This document shows, in pieces, positions 1 to 7,029 of a stretch of 12,588 bases of DNA. Source of the stretch: Rhodospirillaceae bacterium (lineage in GTDB: Bacteria; Pseudomonadota; Alphaproteobacteria; Rhodospirillales; Magnetovibrionaceae). Each line of letters begins with the position of its first letter. Position 1 is the stretch's first letter. The DNA lies in assembly GCA_029883045.1 (NCBI GenBank), contig JAOUJU010000022.1:1-12588 (forward strand), given 5' to 3'. Both the position numbers and the translations under genes were made by a program. The notes under the pieces were generated by a model. The model was not told the origin of the DNA. It worked only from the letters and a program-made list of their open reading frames with translations, and did no database searches.

Positions 1-1
1 A

Positions 2-670
2 AATCTAGATGGCGAAATGGTTGGCAAATGTTTGTCATTGGCAAAAATCAGGACAGGTGATGCCGGGTTTGTTTCTGCTGTGCACGCACTTGGAATAAAA
101 AATGACATCCTTGACGAAGGGTTAAGCGAGCTTGAGTTTGTAATGAACGCTTTATCACACATTCCATCAGGCGTGGTGTTTGCAGATCTTTCAATTGCAC
201 GTGGTTTTGATTATTACACTGGTACCGTTTACGAAACTAAGCTGGCTGATTATCCGGATTTTCCGTCAATATGTTCAGGTGGGCGCTACGATAACCTTGT
301 TTCCAGCTATATGAACAAACGCCTTCCGGGTGTAGGGTTTTCCATTGGTTTGACACGAATATTTGTCAAGCTACTAAAAGAAGGAAAGCTTGATATCGGG
401 GCCAAGGGCCCGACTGCGGTTATGGTGGCGCAATTACCCGGAAGCGATCGTGCGGTTGCTGCTGCCACCGCCCAGAAACTTCGTGCGCGTGGTATAAATG
501 TTGAAATGTACCATGAGCAAGGAAAGTTGAAAAACCAACTGCGCTACGCCGAGCGCAAAGGAATTGCATTTGTATGGTTTCCGCCTAGTGATGACAATGG
601 TATGCACGAGGTCAAAAACATGGCAAACGGTGAACAATTAGAAGTCGACATTTCTACTTGGCAGCCATAA
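2..670 (+). CDS. hisS: Histidyl-tRNA synthetase, C-terminal part (5' end outside window)
   Basis: Class II aminoacyl-tRNA synthetase that charges tRNA-His with histidine in the cytoplasm. The frame is open from the first bases, so about half of the usual 420-residue protein is missing upstream and the internal ATG at 17 is not the start. The histidine-specific motif ARGFDYYTGTVYE is followed by GGRYDNLV and by class II motif 3 (PGVGFSIGLTRI), which together form the catalytic site. After a short linker, the last 90 or so residues (from PTAVMVAQLP to the end) match the HisRS anticodon-binding domain, including LKNQLRYAERKG. The stop is TAA at 668-670. No hairpin terminator is visible in the A/T-rich stretch that follows. 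The truncation is a window-edge effect, not gene decay. Confidence 0.96.
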   Translation, partial: NLDGEMVGKCLSLAKIRTGDAGFVSAVHALGIKNDILDEGLSELEFVMNALSHIPSGVVFADLSIARGFDYYTGTVYETKLADYPDFPSICSGGRYDNLVSSYMNKRLPGVGFSIGLTRIFVKLLKEGKLDIGAKGPTAVMVAQLPGSDRAVAAATAQKLRARGINVEMYHEQGKLKNQLRYAERKGIAFVWFPPSDDNGMHEVKNMANGEQLEVDISTWQP

Positions 671-753
671 AAAAACCAAAAATATCCATAAAAAACTAAG
701 CAAAATCAAATAATTAACTATTTTATTTTTTCCGGGATTATTTCTCGGGCCTT

Positions 754-779
754 TGGCGTTGTCTATATAACAAGCGCCA
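754..779. repeat. Inverted repeat upstream of the FecR-domain gene
   Basis: TGGCGTTGT (754-762) pairs with ACAAGCGCCA (770-779) across a 7-base loop, with one bulged base. No T-tract follows, so it is a poor intrinsic terminator. It covers a -35-like TTGTCT (759-764), which is 18 bases from TATAAC (783-788), just ahead of the ATG at 811. It could therefore be an operator or a structured element in the promoter. This role is inferred from position only. Confidence 0.4.
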
Positions 780-788
780 CTTTATAAC
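759..788 (+). promoter_or_regulatory. Possible promoter of the acidic FecR-domain gene
   Basis: TTGTCT (759-764), an 18-base spacer and TATAAC (783-788) make a plausible sigma70-type promoter with a very short leader before the ATG at 811. The -35 box matches consensus at four of six bases and the -10 box at five of six. No other convincing promoter lies in the 140 A/T-rich bases between hisS and this gene. This is a motif match by eye only. Confidence 0.3.
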
Positions 789-810
789 GCGCTCTTGAGC
801 GGCAGGAAAA

Positions 811-1851
811 ATGAAACTTTTCAGATTTAAAAACATTTTACTTACCATTGCCATCACTGCTGGCTTTGCGATTTTTGCTTCTATCGCAGCAACGGCAGCG
901 CCGCTTGGTGCTTCTATTGGTTCGGTGCATGAATCCATTGGTGAAACATTCGCCAGTCGCGTGGTTGGTGTTAATTATGAAAAAAATGTAGGCGATTTGG
1001 TTGGTGCCGGTGAAGTTCTTTCCACCGGTAAAAATTCATCAATGACAGTCAAATTTATGGACGCAACAACAATGACCCTTGGCAGCAATGCCGAGGTTGA
1101 GATTGACGAGCTTGTTTATGATCCTGATGCAAATGCAAATGACAATAGCCTTATAATAAGCCTTTCGCAGGGTACTTATTATTATGCTTCCGGGCACATT
1201 AAAAAAGAAAACATAACTATCCTAACCCCAACCGCAACAATAGGTATTCGTGGAACCGAGCTTGCCATAAAAATTGATAGCGACGGCGCGACCTCGGTTG
1301 GTGTGATAAAGGGCGCAGCAATTATGCGTGCCCGCAATAGAGATAGAGACACTGACAGGGCCAGCAATACCACAACTGGGCGTAGCGTTTTTATAGACAT
1401 AGGTTCTACAGGAAGAATTGAAAAAAACGGCGAACTATCAACCCCGTTTGGCGGAATTGATCTTACGGGTGATGACGAGGTTGACCGAAAAATCCCTGGT
1501 GTTGCCAATTGGATAGATAATGAAGATTCTGACGGTGTTGAGATTGCCAGCAGAGACCATGATGAGGGTATGGAAATAGATGATCACCGGGGCGGTGAAT
1601 ATAATGATGAATATGTAATAACTGAGCGCGAGTCTGATGATAATGATGCTGCTGATAATTCCAAATCAGATGATAGCGATGATAATTCAGATGATAATTC
1701 AGGCAGCGACGAAAATGATGGCGGCGATGACAGTAGCGATGACGGCGGAGATGATGGGGATGACGACGGCGGTAGTGATGATGACAATTCCGGGCATGAT
1801 AGTGAACGATCAAGCAATGATCGCGACAAGAGCGAACGCCACGACGACTAG
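811..1851 (+). CDS. Exported FecR-domain protein with long acidic Asp/Ser-rich tail
   Basis: 346 residues. The ATG at 811 follows a purine-rich GGCAGGAAAA ribosome-binding site. Residues 1-30 form a signal peptide (basic MKLFRFK, hydrophobic core, cleavage probably after ATAA), so the protein is exported. Residues about 37-170 resemble a FecR domain: a ligand-like beta-rich region with VGDLVGAGEVLSTGKNSS, the conserved DELVYDP (99-105) and TPTATIGIRGTELAI (139-153). Residues about 277-346 are almost entirely Asp, Ser, Gly and Asn, ending in an Arg/Lys/His/Asp-mixed tail, so this part is probably disordered, strongly anionic and perhaps cation-binding. Classical FecR is a membrane anti-sigma regulator of iron transport. 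Here there is no obvious second membrane segment and no sigma factor or TonB receptor nearby, so a regulatory role should not be assumed. It shares its core with the RTX protein at 11251. Export and domain are well supported; function is unknown. Confidence 0.88.
   Translation: MKLFRFKNILLTIAITAGFAIFASIAATAAPLGASIGSVHESIGETFASRVVGVNYEKNVGDLVGAGEVLSTGKNSSMTVKFMDATTMTLGSNAEVEIDELVYDPDANANDNSLIISLSQGTYYYASGHIKKENITILTPTATIGIRGTELAIKIDSDGATSVGVIKGAAIMRARNRDRDTDRASNTTTGRSVFIDIGSTGRIEKNGELSTPFGGIDLTGDDEVDRKIPGVANWIDNEDSDGVEIASRDHDEGMEIDDHRGGEYNDEYVITERESDDNDAADNSKSDDSDDNSDDNSGSDENDGGDDSSDDGGDDGDDDGGSDDDNSGHDSERSSNDRDKSERHDD
1636..1848 (+). repeat. Low-complexity GAT/GAC-rich tract encoding the acidic tail
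   Basis: Irregular repeats of GATGAT, GATGAC and GGCGGCGATGA units encode Asp/Ser/Gly/Asn runs (about residues 276-346 of the FecR-domain protein). The reading frame is intact. The tract produces spurious His-rich and Ser-rich open frames on the other strand. Such tracts can vary in length by slippage; the sequence itself shows only imperfect units. Confidence 0.75.
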
Positions 1852-1863
1852 TATAATTACTGT

Positions 1864-2070
1864 CTAAAGCACGCCTTCTAAAATAACCCGCAAATTTGCA
1901 GCAATTGCAGTTATGGATAAAACCATAAAACTTCTCAGGGCTATCAAATTAAAAAACCCATCTTCAAAAATACTTTCGCCCGAGGTTTCGTTGTAATAAT
2001 TTATATGCGGCGAAGCGGCTTCGTAAATAATTGACTGGCTATTATTGCTGGGTGTGTATTCGTAGTTCAT
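1864..2070 (-). CDS. Small protein with one C-terminal membrane segment, unrecognised
   Basis: 68 residues from the ATG at 2070. I chose this start because an AGGG ribosome-binding site (CAGGGAT) lies seven bases upstream; a longer frame from 2142 would add a Lys-rich leader with no such site. The N-terminal 38 residues are polar and rich in Asn, Tyr, Ser and Glu. Residues about 39-60 (from FFNLIALRSFMVLSITAIAA) form one hydrophobic segment, followed by a short tail ending RVILEGVL. This suggests a single-span inner-membrane protein with a polar N-terminal part. I do not recognise a family. It lies 49 bases downstream of the 85-aa gene on the same strand and is probably co-transcribed with it. 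Its stop is 12 bases from the convergent FecR-domain gene. Real coding is likely but not certain. Confidence 0.55.
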   Translation of the reverse strand: MNYEYTPSNNSQSIIYEAASPHINYYNETSGESIFEDGFFNLIALRSFMVLSITAIAANLRVILEGVL

Positions 2071-2119
2071 TTTTTTATCCCTGTTTAGATTTTTTAATTT
2101 TTTTTTAAGTCCAGTTTGT

Positions 2120-2377
2120 TTAGTGCATATCTTTTTCACCAAATCCGGCGATGGCTTTATACACGCCCTTGGCCTGCAGTGGTGTTATGCCATACCTTTT
2201 GGCGGCGGCGTTTATCAGTTCATCCTTTGGCATGGCCGGGGCAAGCATCAGTCCGGATTTACCCAGCAGATCAATAAGTGCCAAGGAAGAGGAAAACGGA
2301 TCACCTTTAAAAGACGGGCTCCTGGGGGCTTGGTGCCCGGATGAGACGGCGCTTGTGGGGGGCTTGGTTGCCATCAT
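2120..2377 (-). CDS. Small basic protein, unrecognised
   Basis: 85 residues from the ATG at 2377 (a second ATG follows directly). An AAGGG ribosome-binding site sits six bases upstream, which favours this start over an upstream one that would give 110 residues. Residues 1-30 are Pro/Ser-rich and probably disordered. Residues 31-48 (SLALIDLLGKSGLMLAPA) look helical. Residues 50-80 (KDELINAAAKRYGITPLQAK, then GVYKAIAGFG) look like a helix-turn-helix-sized alpha-helical bundle, but no catalytic motif is evident. I do not recognise the family. A likely promoter lies about 35-60 bases upstream, and the 68-aa gene follows on the same strand. An overlapping plus-strand frame exists but has no ribosome-binding site and looks like a shadow. 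Confidence 0.6.
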   Translation of the reverse strand: MMATKPPTSAVSSGHQAPRSPSFKGDPFSSSLALIDLLGKSGLMLAPAMPKDELINAAAKRYGITPLQAKGVYKAIAGFGEKDMH

Positions 2378-2708
2378 CAATATCCCTTTTTTGGTGATCC
2401 GTTTTCTCTCAATTACAAATAGAGCAAAGGTTGTGCCAAAATTATTTTTCAATCCAAATAATGCTCATTTAATGCGTTAACTGATTGAATTAACTATAAA
2501 ATTTATGAAAATAAGATACCTGACAGAAATAATATAAATTGCCAAAATGCAGCCAATGCGTCAGCTCACCACGCATAATGCAAATTTTGAGCTTAATTGT
2601 TGGCGTGATCTTCTCATTGTGCGAATCAGCACTATTCTGGGCCATAAAGCCAAAGCCATTTGATCGAAAAATCATGAATTATATTTGGGAACCTGATAAT
2701 GTTTGTTT
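2378..2708. other. Intergenic region between the 85-aa gene and pyrD
   Basis: A/T-rich spacer of 331 bases between divergent genes. The left part carries a likely minus-strand promoter (2412-2439). The right part holds only short overlapping frames on both strands, including a 37-codon plus-strand frame from about 2547 (ATG CAG CCA ATG) and an ATG frame at 2699 that stops after five codons. None has a good ribosome-binding site or recognisable product. I see no clear pyrD promoter and no hairpin. Confidence 0.5.
2412..2439 (-). promoter_or_regulatory. Likely promoter of the 85-aa/68-aa gene pair
   Basis: Read on the minus strand, TTGGCA (2439-2434), a 16-base spacer and TGTAAT (2417-2412) each match the sigma70 consensus at five of six bases. 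A start near 2405 would give a leader of about 28 bases before the ATG at 2377, with the AAGGG ribosome-binding site inside it. Motif match by eye. Confidence 0.42.
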
Positions 2709-3776
2709 ATGCCTAAGGGGTTATACAAATACGTTTGGCCATTTATCCGCCTGCTTGAACCTGAGCAGGCTCATTCCCTTGCGCTTTATGCCCTTAAATC
2801 AAGGCTGGTTCCCGTTCCCACCCCGTACAATCCTCCGGAATTGGGGGTTTATCTGTGGGGAATGACGTTCCCCAACCCCATTGGGCTGGCCGCTGGGTTT
2901 GACAAAAATGCAGAAGTTTTCGAACAAATGCTCGATCAGGGTTTTGGCTTTGTTGAGGTGGGCTCGCTTACCCCTAGACCGCAGGCTGGAAACCCAAGGC
3001 CTAGGCTTTTTCGGCTAGAAGAAGACCGCGCGGTAATCAACCAAATGGGCTTTAACAATCAAGGCCATTATGCAGCCGCATCAAGGCTTGCTCTACGCGG
3101 TGAAGCCTCGGGCATTGTTGGGGTTAACCTGGGAAAAAACAAAGACACAACAGATGCTGCCGCCGACTATGAAATCGGTGCGGTAGCATTTTCACCGCTG
3201 GCTGATTTTTTGGTTATTAATATTTCGTCGCCCAATACGCCGGGCTTGCGCACATTACAGGGCCCCGCACCATTGCGGGAATTGCTGGCACGGACCCTTG
3301 GGGCAAGAGACAGCGTTTCGGTTGAAAGTGGTTACACGCCGGTGTTGCTAAAAATTGCCCCGGACCTAACCGATGAAGATAAATCTGATATTGCAGAGGT
3401 TGCGCTCGATTCGGGAATTGACGGGCTGATTATAAGCAATACCACAATCGAACGCCCTGAAACGCTAAAGAATGCAAGGCGGGCCGAAACAGGGGGCTTA
3501 AGCGGGCGCCCACTTTTTGAAATGTCCACACGGGTTTTGTCAGAAATGTATCTAGCGACCAATGGCAAGATACCACTTATCGGGGTCGGTGGAATTGAAG
3601 ACGGAAAAGGGGCGTATGAAAAAATTATCCAAGGTGCTTCGTTGGTCGAACTTTACAGCGCGCTGGTTTACGAAGGCCCCGGATTGGTTGATACAATAAA
3701 GCGCGAATTGGTTGATTGTTTGCGCGGTGATGGCTTTGACAGCATCGTTGACGCTGTTGGTGCTCAACACAAATAA
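2709..3776 (+). CDS. pyrD: Dihydroorotate dehydrogenase (quinone), class 2
   Basis: Oxidises dihydroorotate to orotate, the fourth step of pyrimidine synthesis, passing electrons through FMN to membrane quinone. 355 residues from the ATG at 2709, the usual length for class 2. The N-terminal helical extension (residues 1-35, with EPEQAHSLALYALK) is the membrane-associating, quinone-tunnel part that marks class 2. Visible motifs are AAGFDKN (61-67, FMN/substrate), INQMGFNNQG (110-119), VGVNLGKNK (137-145), NISSPNTPGLR (171-181) with catalytic Ser174, SNTT (243-246), GGLSGRPLF and GVGGI (292-296, FMN phosphate). A TTG at 2703, two codons upstream, is an alternative start; no strong ribosome-binding site decides between them (GGGA at 2687-2690). 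It is convergent with nadK, 23 bases apart, with no evident terminator. Confidence 0.95.
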   Translation: MPKGLYKYVWPFIRLLEPEQAHSLALYALKSRLVPVPTPYNPPELGVYLWGMTFPNPIGLAAGFDKNAEVFEQMLDQGFGFVEVGSLTPRPQAGNPRPRLFRLEEDRAVINQMGFNNQGHYAAASRLALRGEASGIVGVNLGKNKDTTDAAADYEIGAVAFSPLADFLVINISSPNTPGLRTLQGPAPLRELLARTLGARDSVSVESGYTPVLLKIAPDLTDEDKSDIAEVALDSGIDGLIISNTTIERPETLKNARRAETGGLSGRPLFEMSTRVLSEMYLATNGKIPLIGVGGIEDGKGAYEKIIQGASLVELYSALVYEGPGLVDTIKRELVDCLRGDGFDSIVDAVGAQHK

Positions 3777-3799
3777 CCGAGCAAAAGTAAACCCGCAAG

Positions 3800-4567
3800 C
3801 TAAAGCAAGAATTGTTCACGCACAATTCGATCTTCGAGATTGTGTTCGGGGTCAAACAAAAGTGTTGGTTTTAATGATCCATCTTCGCATATGGTAACGC
3901 TTTTTATTTTTCTAACCTCGGTTCCATCAGCGGCAACACTGACCTGGCGTTCGTGCGGGTCAAGAACTTCAAATTCAATTTTTGCATCACTAGGCAACAA
4001 TGCACCGCGCCATTGGCGTGGGCGAAACGCACTTATTGGCGTAAGGGCCATAAGGTCTGCCCCCAGGGGAATAATAGGACCGTGCGCCGAAAGGTTGTAT
4101 GCGGTACTGCCAGCAGGCGTTGCGACAATAGCCCCATCACAAATTAATTCTTCCATTTGCACTTTGCCGTCAATTTTAATTTTCAGTTTTGCCGCAAGAC
4201 GCGTTTGGCGCAAAAGCGAAACCTCGTTTATTGCTAATGCTTCGCGGGTTTTTCCGTTTAGTTCGGTAACCTTCATCCGAAGTGGGTGCAGGTTAATTGC
4301 TTGGGCTTGCTCAAGGCGTTTTTTTAAACCGATAACCTTGAATTCATTCATCAAAAAACCAACCGAACCACGGTTCATTCCGAAAATAGGAACGTTGCGT
4401 TTTAGGAATTTATGAAGCGTGCGCAGCATATAACCGTCACCACCAAGGGCGACAATAACATCAGCCTTAGCGGGGTCGCTGTTACCGTATTTGGTCTGCA
4501 TTTTTTTCAACGCATCTTGCGCCTGTTTTTGGCGCGCTGCGACAAATGCTATCTTGTTGTATTTCAC
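3800..4567 (-). CDS. nadK: NAD kinase
   Basis: ATP-dependent phosphorylation of NAD to NADP in the cytoplasm. 255 residues, the compact form common in alphaproteobacteria. The start is a GTG at 4567, supported by AAGGA nine bases upstream. The catalytic GGDG motif is at 42-45, followed by IFGMNRGSVGFL (61-72), the NE pair (114-115) and the NAD-binding DGAIVATPAGSTAYNLSAHG (144-163). The C-terminal beta-sandwich includes FRPRQWRGALLP and SVAADG. It lies 84 bases downstream of moaA on the same strand. Read-through is possible, but the gap also contains TTGCAA (4626-4621), 17 bases and TATTCT (4603-4598), a weak possible promoter. No terminator is seen before the convergent pyrD. Confidence 0.95.
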   Translation of the reverse strand: MKYNKIAFVAARQKQAQDALKKMQTKYGNSDPAKADVIVALGGDGYMLRTLHKFLKRNVPIFGMNRGSVGFLMNEFKVIGLKKRLEQAQAINLHPLRMKVTELNGKTREALAINEVSLLRQTRLAAKLKIKIDGKVQMEELICDGAIVATPAGSTAYNLSAHGPIIPLGADLMALTPISAFRPRQWRGALLPSDAKIEFEVLDPHERQVSVAADGTEVRKIKSVTICEDGSLKPTLLFDPEHNLEDRIVREQFLL

Positions 4568-4651
4568 AGTTTTATTTCCTTAAACGATACGTATTTGAGA
4601 ATACATAAAACCAAAGTCATTTGCAAAGGGGGGCGACGCCTTACTAGGGGC

Positions 4652-5662
4652 CTAACCCCCGGTAACGCTCATGTGGCGGGTAACGGATGGAATATTTATC
4701 CCAGATTTTATCTCAAAATCATGACCTTTGGGTTTTTTAGAAATAGCATCTTCGATTGCCTGCTTTAGCTTTTTTCCACTTGGGTCTGACCTTAATGGTT
4801 CACGCATATCAACCGAACCATCTTGACCCAAACACATATAAAGCATGCCGGTACATGTTAAGCGTACCCGGTTGCAGGTATCACAAAAATGTTCCGATAG
4901 GGGGGTGATAAAACCAAGCCTAGTTTTTGTTTCCCCAATATCAACATATCTGGATGGACCTCCAGTATTGTATTGCGATTGTGTCAGGGTCCAGTTTTTT
5001 TCAATTTGTTTTCGCACAGCGCTCAATTCAAGGTGATGGTCAAAGCGTAAATTCCCGATATCACCCATGGGCATAGTTTCAATCAGGGTTAGATCAAACC
5101 CACGTTCACCGCACCAGTTTATAATTTCATCAAATTCATTATCGTTGATGCCCTTTAGTGCAACCGTATTTATTTTGATTTTTAATCCCGCTTTGTGTGC
5201 AGCGTCTATGCCTTGCATTACCTGTGCATGGTCACCATTTTTGGTAAGACGGGTAAATGTTTCAGGATTTAGGGTATCAAGGGAAACATTTATGCGTTCA
5301 ATTGCGCTATCGGCTAGCTCATCGGCAAAACGGTAAAGTTGGCTGGCGTTGGTTGTAAGGGTTAATTCCTTTAACGCCCCACTTTTTTTGTGACGCGAAA
5401 GAGAATGTATAAGGTTCATTATGCCCCTGCGAACCAGCGGCTCGCCCCCGGTTAGGCGTATTTTGTCTACGCCGTGGGCAATAAAGGCGCTGGCAACTTG
5501 GTCAAGCTCTTCTAGGTCAAGAATTTCTGAACGGGGTAAAAAGGTCATGTCTTCGGACATGCAATAACTGCAACGAAAATCACAACGGTCCGTTACCGAA
5601 ACGCGCAGATAGCTTATTTTTCTGCCAAATGGATCAATCATTTTATAGCTTTTAGACCCCAT
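4652..5662 (-). CDS. moaA: GTP 3',8-cyclase MoaA (molybdenum cofactor synthesis)
   Basis: Radical SAM enzyme that, with MoaC, converts GTP to cyclic pyranopterin monophosphate. 336 residues from the ATG at 5662. The N-terminal SAM cluster is Cys27-x3-Cys31-x2-Cys34 (DRCDFRCSYC), followed by LTGGEPLVRRG (70-80). The second, substrate-binding 4Fe-4S cluster is Cys260-x2-Cys263-x13-Cys277. The C-terminal Gly-Gly (335-336), needed in known MoaA proteins, is present. Start choice: a TTG at 5710 would extend the frame by 16 codons but coincides with the T-tract of the livJ terminator, so it is unlikely. An ATG at 5641 (MIDPFGRKISYLR) is equally plausible, since neither ATG has a strong ribosome-binding site. 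No other Mo-cofactor gene is in the window. nadK follows downstream. Confidence 0.95.
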   Translation of the reverse strand: MGSKSYKMIDPFGRKISYLRVSVTDRCDFRCSYCMSEDMTFLPRSEILDLEELDQVASAFIAHGVDKIRLTGGEPLVRRGIMNLIHSLSRHKKSGALKELTLTTNASQLYRFADELADSAIERINVSLDTLNPETFTRLTKNGDHAQVMQGIDAAHKAGLKIKINTVALKGINDNEFDEIINWCGERGFDLTLIETMPMGDIGNLRFDHHLELSAVRKQIEKNWTLTQSQYNTGGPSRYVDIGETKTRLGFITPLSEHFCDTCNRVRLTCTGMLYMCLGQDGSVDMREPLRSDPSGKKLKQAIEDAISKKPKGHDFEIKSGINIPSVTRHMSVTGG

Positions 5663-5708
5663 TGGGTCGAATGTCGCCCATAAATATTTTGTGGGATTTG
5701 TTTGAGGC

Positions 5709-5746
5709 AAAAAAACAGCCGGGCACTGTTTATTGGCGCCCGGCTG
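5709..5746 (-). terminator. Intrinsic terminator of livJ
   Basis: On the minus strand CAGCCGGGC (5746-5738) and GCCCGGCTG (5724-5716) form a perfect 9-bp GC-rich stem with a 13-base loop, followed directly by seven T (5715-5709). It lies 22 bases after the livJ stop and ends the liv cassette before moaA. Confidence 0.93.
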
Positions 5747-5768
5747 AATTTTATTTATTTAAAAGAAC

Positions 5769-6959
5769 TTAGTGGATTTTAACGGTTTCGAACTTGCCGC
5801 CTTTAATTTCCAGTTCCTTGAAGGTGCCCAAAACCTCACCCACTTGGTTGAATTCGACGTTGGTGGCACCGACATAATCAATGTCGCCACCTTCGGCCAA
5901 AATTTTCAGGCCTTTGGCAATTTCGCCCGGCATGATTTTTGTTCCGGGTGCATTAGCAACCTTCATCATGTTTTTCTGGATGCCACCACGGGTTGGTGCA
6001 CCAGATGCCTGCATGGACAGCGCTATCAGCGCACCTGCATCATAAGATTCACCAACATAAGGACCATCTTTTTTGATGCCGGCTTTATCGGCCATTGCAC
6101 CAAATGTCATGGCACCATCTGATTGGCCACCGGCAACTGTGCCGATAGAACCATTAAGGCTTGAGCCAAAATTATCTGTCAGGCTGTCACCGATCATGCC
6201 ATCACCCAGAATGAAGTTATCAAAGGCACCGGAATCAATTGATGCCTGAACGATGCCTTTGCCGCCTTGATCAAGGTAGCCAAACACGGCCAGATGCTTT
6301 GATCCGGTTGCTGCCAATGCGCCAACTTCAGCAGAATAATCTGCTTTGCCGTCTTCGTGGGATGCAGATATTGAAACCTTGCCACCGTTTTTAGCAAATG
6401 CGGTTGCGAATGAATCCGCCAAACCCTTGCCGTAATCATTGTTGGTATAGGTAACGGCAACGTCGGTTATGCCACGGCTTTTTAAAACATCAGCAATTAC
6501 TTCGCCTTGGCGAGCATCAGATGGGGCTGTGCGGAAAAAATATCCTTTGTCATCCAGCGCAGAAAGACCGGGCGAGGTAGCGGACGGTGAAACCATAACA
6601 ACACCATTGGGAACAGCCACGTTGTTGGCGATAGCACCGGTTACACCGGAACAATCTGCGCCATAAATGGCCACAACATTTTCAGCCGTAATAAGGTTTT
6701 CAGCATTGGCGGTTGCAGCAGCAGCATCAACACAAGTTGAATCTTTTCGCACAGGAGCGATTGCCTGACCACCAAGAAGCATGCCGGAATCTGATGCTTC
6801 TTTAAATGCCAGCTCAGCCGATGCTGCCATATCAGGGGTTAGAGATTCAATTGGGCCAGTAAAGCCAATTATAACACCAACTTTTATATCGCCCGCCATG
6901 GCAACCGTAGCTGATGCCATTGCCCCAAACAGGGTTGTTGTAAGTAGAAGTTTCTTCAT
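5769..6959 (-). CDS. livJ: Periplasmic branched-chain amino acid (Liv-type) ABC transporter substrate-binding protein
   Basis: Binds a solute in the periplasm and delivers it to the LivHM permease. 396 residues from the ATG at 6959, with a strong GGGAGGA ribosome-binding site seven bases upstream. Residues 1-22 are a signal peptide, with likely cleavage after AMA before GDIKVG. The mature start, KVGVIIGFTGPIESLTPDMAASAELA, is typical of the Leu/Ile/Val-binding family, as are YGADCSGV (a second Cys pairs with an earlier STCVD, probably a disulfide), VSPSATSPGLS, FFRTAPSDARQG and YTNNDYGKGLADSF. It is the last gene of the cassette and follows a 119-base leader with its own likely promoter. That arrangement would raise its level over the membrane parts. 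The exact ligand cannot be read from sequence; related cassettes also carry amides, urea or aromatic acids. Confidence 0.93.
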   Translation of the reverse strand: MKKLLLTTTLFGAMASATVAMAGDIKVGVIIGFTGPIESLTPDMAASAELAFKEASDSGMLLGGQAIAPVRKDSTCVDAAAATANAENLITAENVVAIYGADCSGVTGAIANNVAVPNGVVMVSPSATSPGLSALDDKGYFFRTAPSDARQGEVIADVLKSRGITDVAVTYTNNDYGKGLADSFATAFAKNGGKVSISASHEDGKADYSAEVGALAATGSKHLAVFGYLDQGGKGIVQASIDSGAFDNFILGDGMIGDSLTDNFGSSLNGSIGTVAGGQSDGAMTFGAMADKAGIKKDGPYVGESYDAGALIALSMQASGAPTRGGIQKNMMKVANAPGTKIMPGEIAKGLKILAEGGDIDYVGATNVEFNQVGEVLGTFKELEIKGGKFETVKIH

Positions 6960-7029
6960 ATTTTCCTCCCGGGTTGATGGGGTGCCCAGCTTTTCAAAGC
7001 CCGGTTTCCCCCCTTTTTAATTGATTGTG

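Noticed and set aside
1463..1829. Two minus-strand frames, one His-rich and one Ser/Pro-rich, opposite the acidic FecR-domain gene
   Set aside because: They are the mirror of the GAT/GAC-rich tract on the plus strand; composition is explained by the repeats and no ribosome-binding site supports them.
2151..2480. Plus-strand 109-codon frame with a hydrophobic start opposite the 85-aa gene
   Set aside because: No ribosome-binding site, while the minus-strand frame has an AAGGG site, a promoter-like pair and a coherent helical C-terminus.
2490..2865. Overlapping frames on both strands just upstream of and into pyrD
   Set aside because: They overlap each other and the pyrD start, lack good ribosome-binding sites and show no recognisable domain.
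3840..4415. Long plus-strand frame (191 codons) opposite nadK
   Set aside because: NAD kinase motifs on the minus strand are unambiguous; the plus frame has Cys/Arg-rich shadow composition.
4626..4660. G/C-run hairpin after the moaA stop as a terminator
   Set aside because: Only short imperfect GGGG/CCCC pairings, with no T-tract directly after a stem.
5663..5710. TTG start at 5710 for moaA
   Set aside because: It lies in the T-tract of the perfect livJ terminator, and the added residues do not resemble a MoaA N-terminus.
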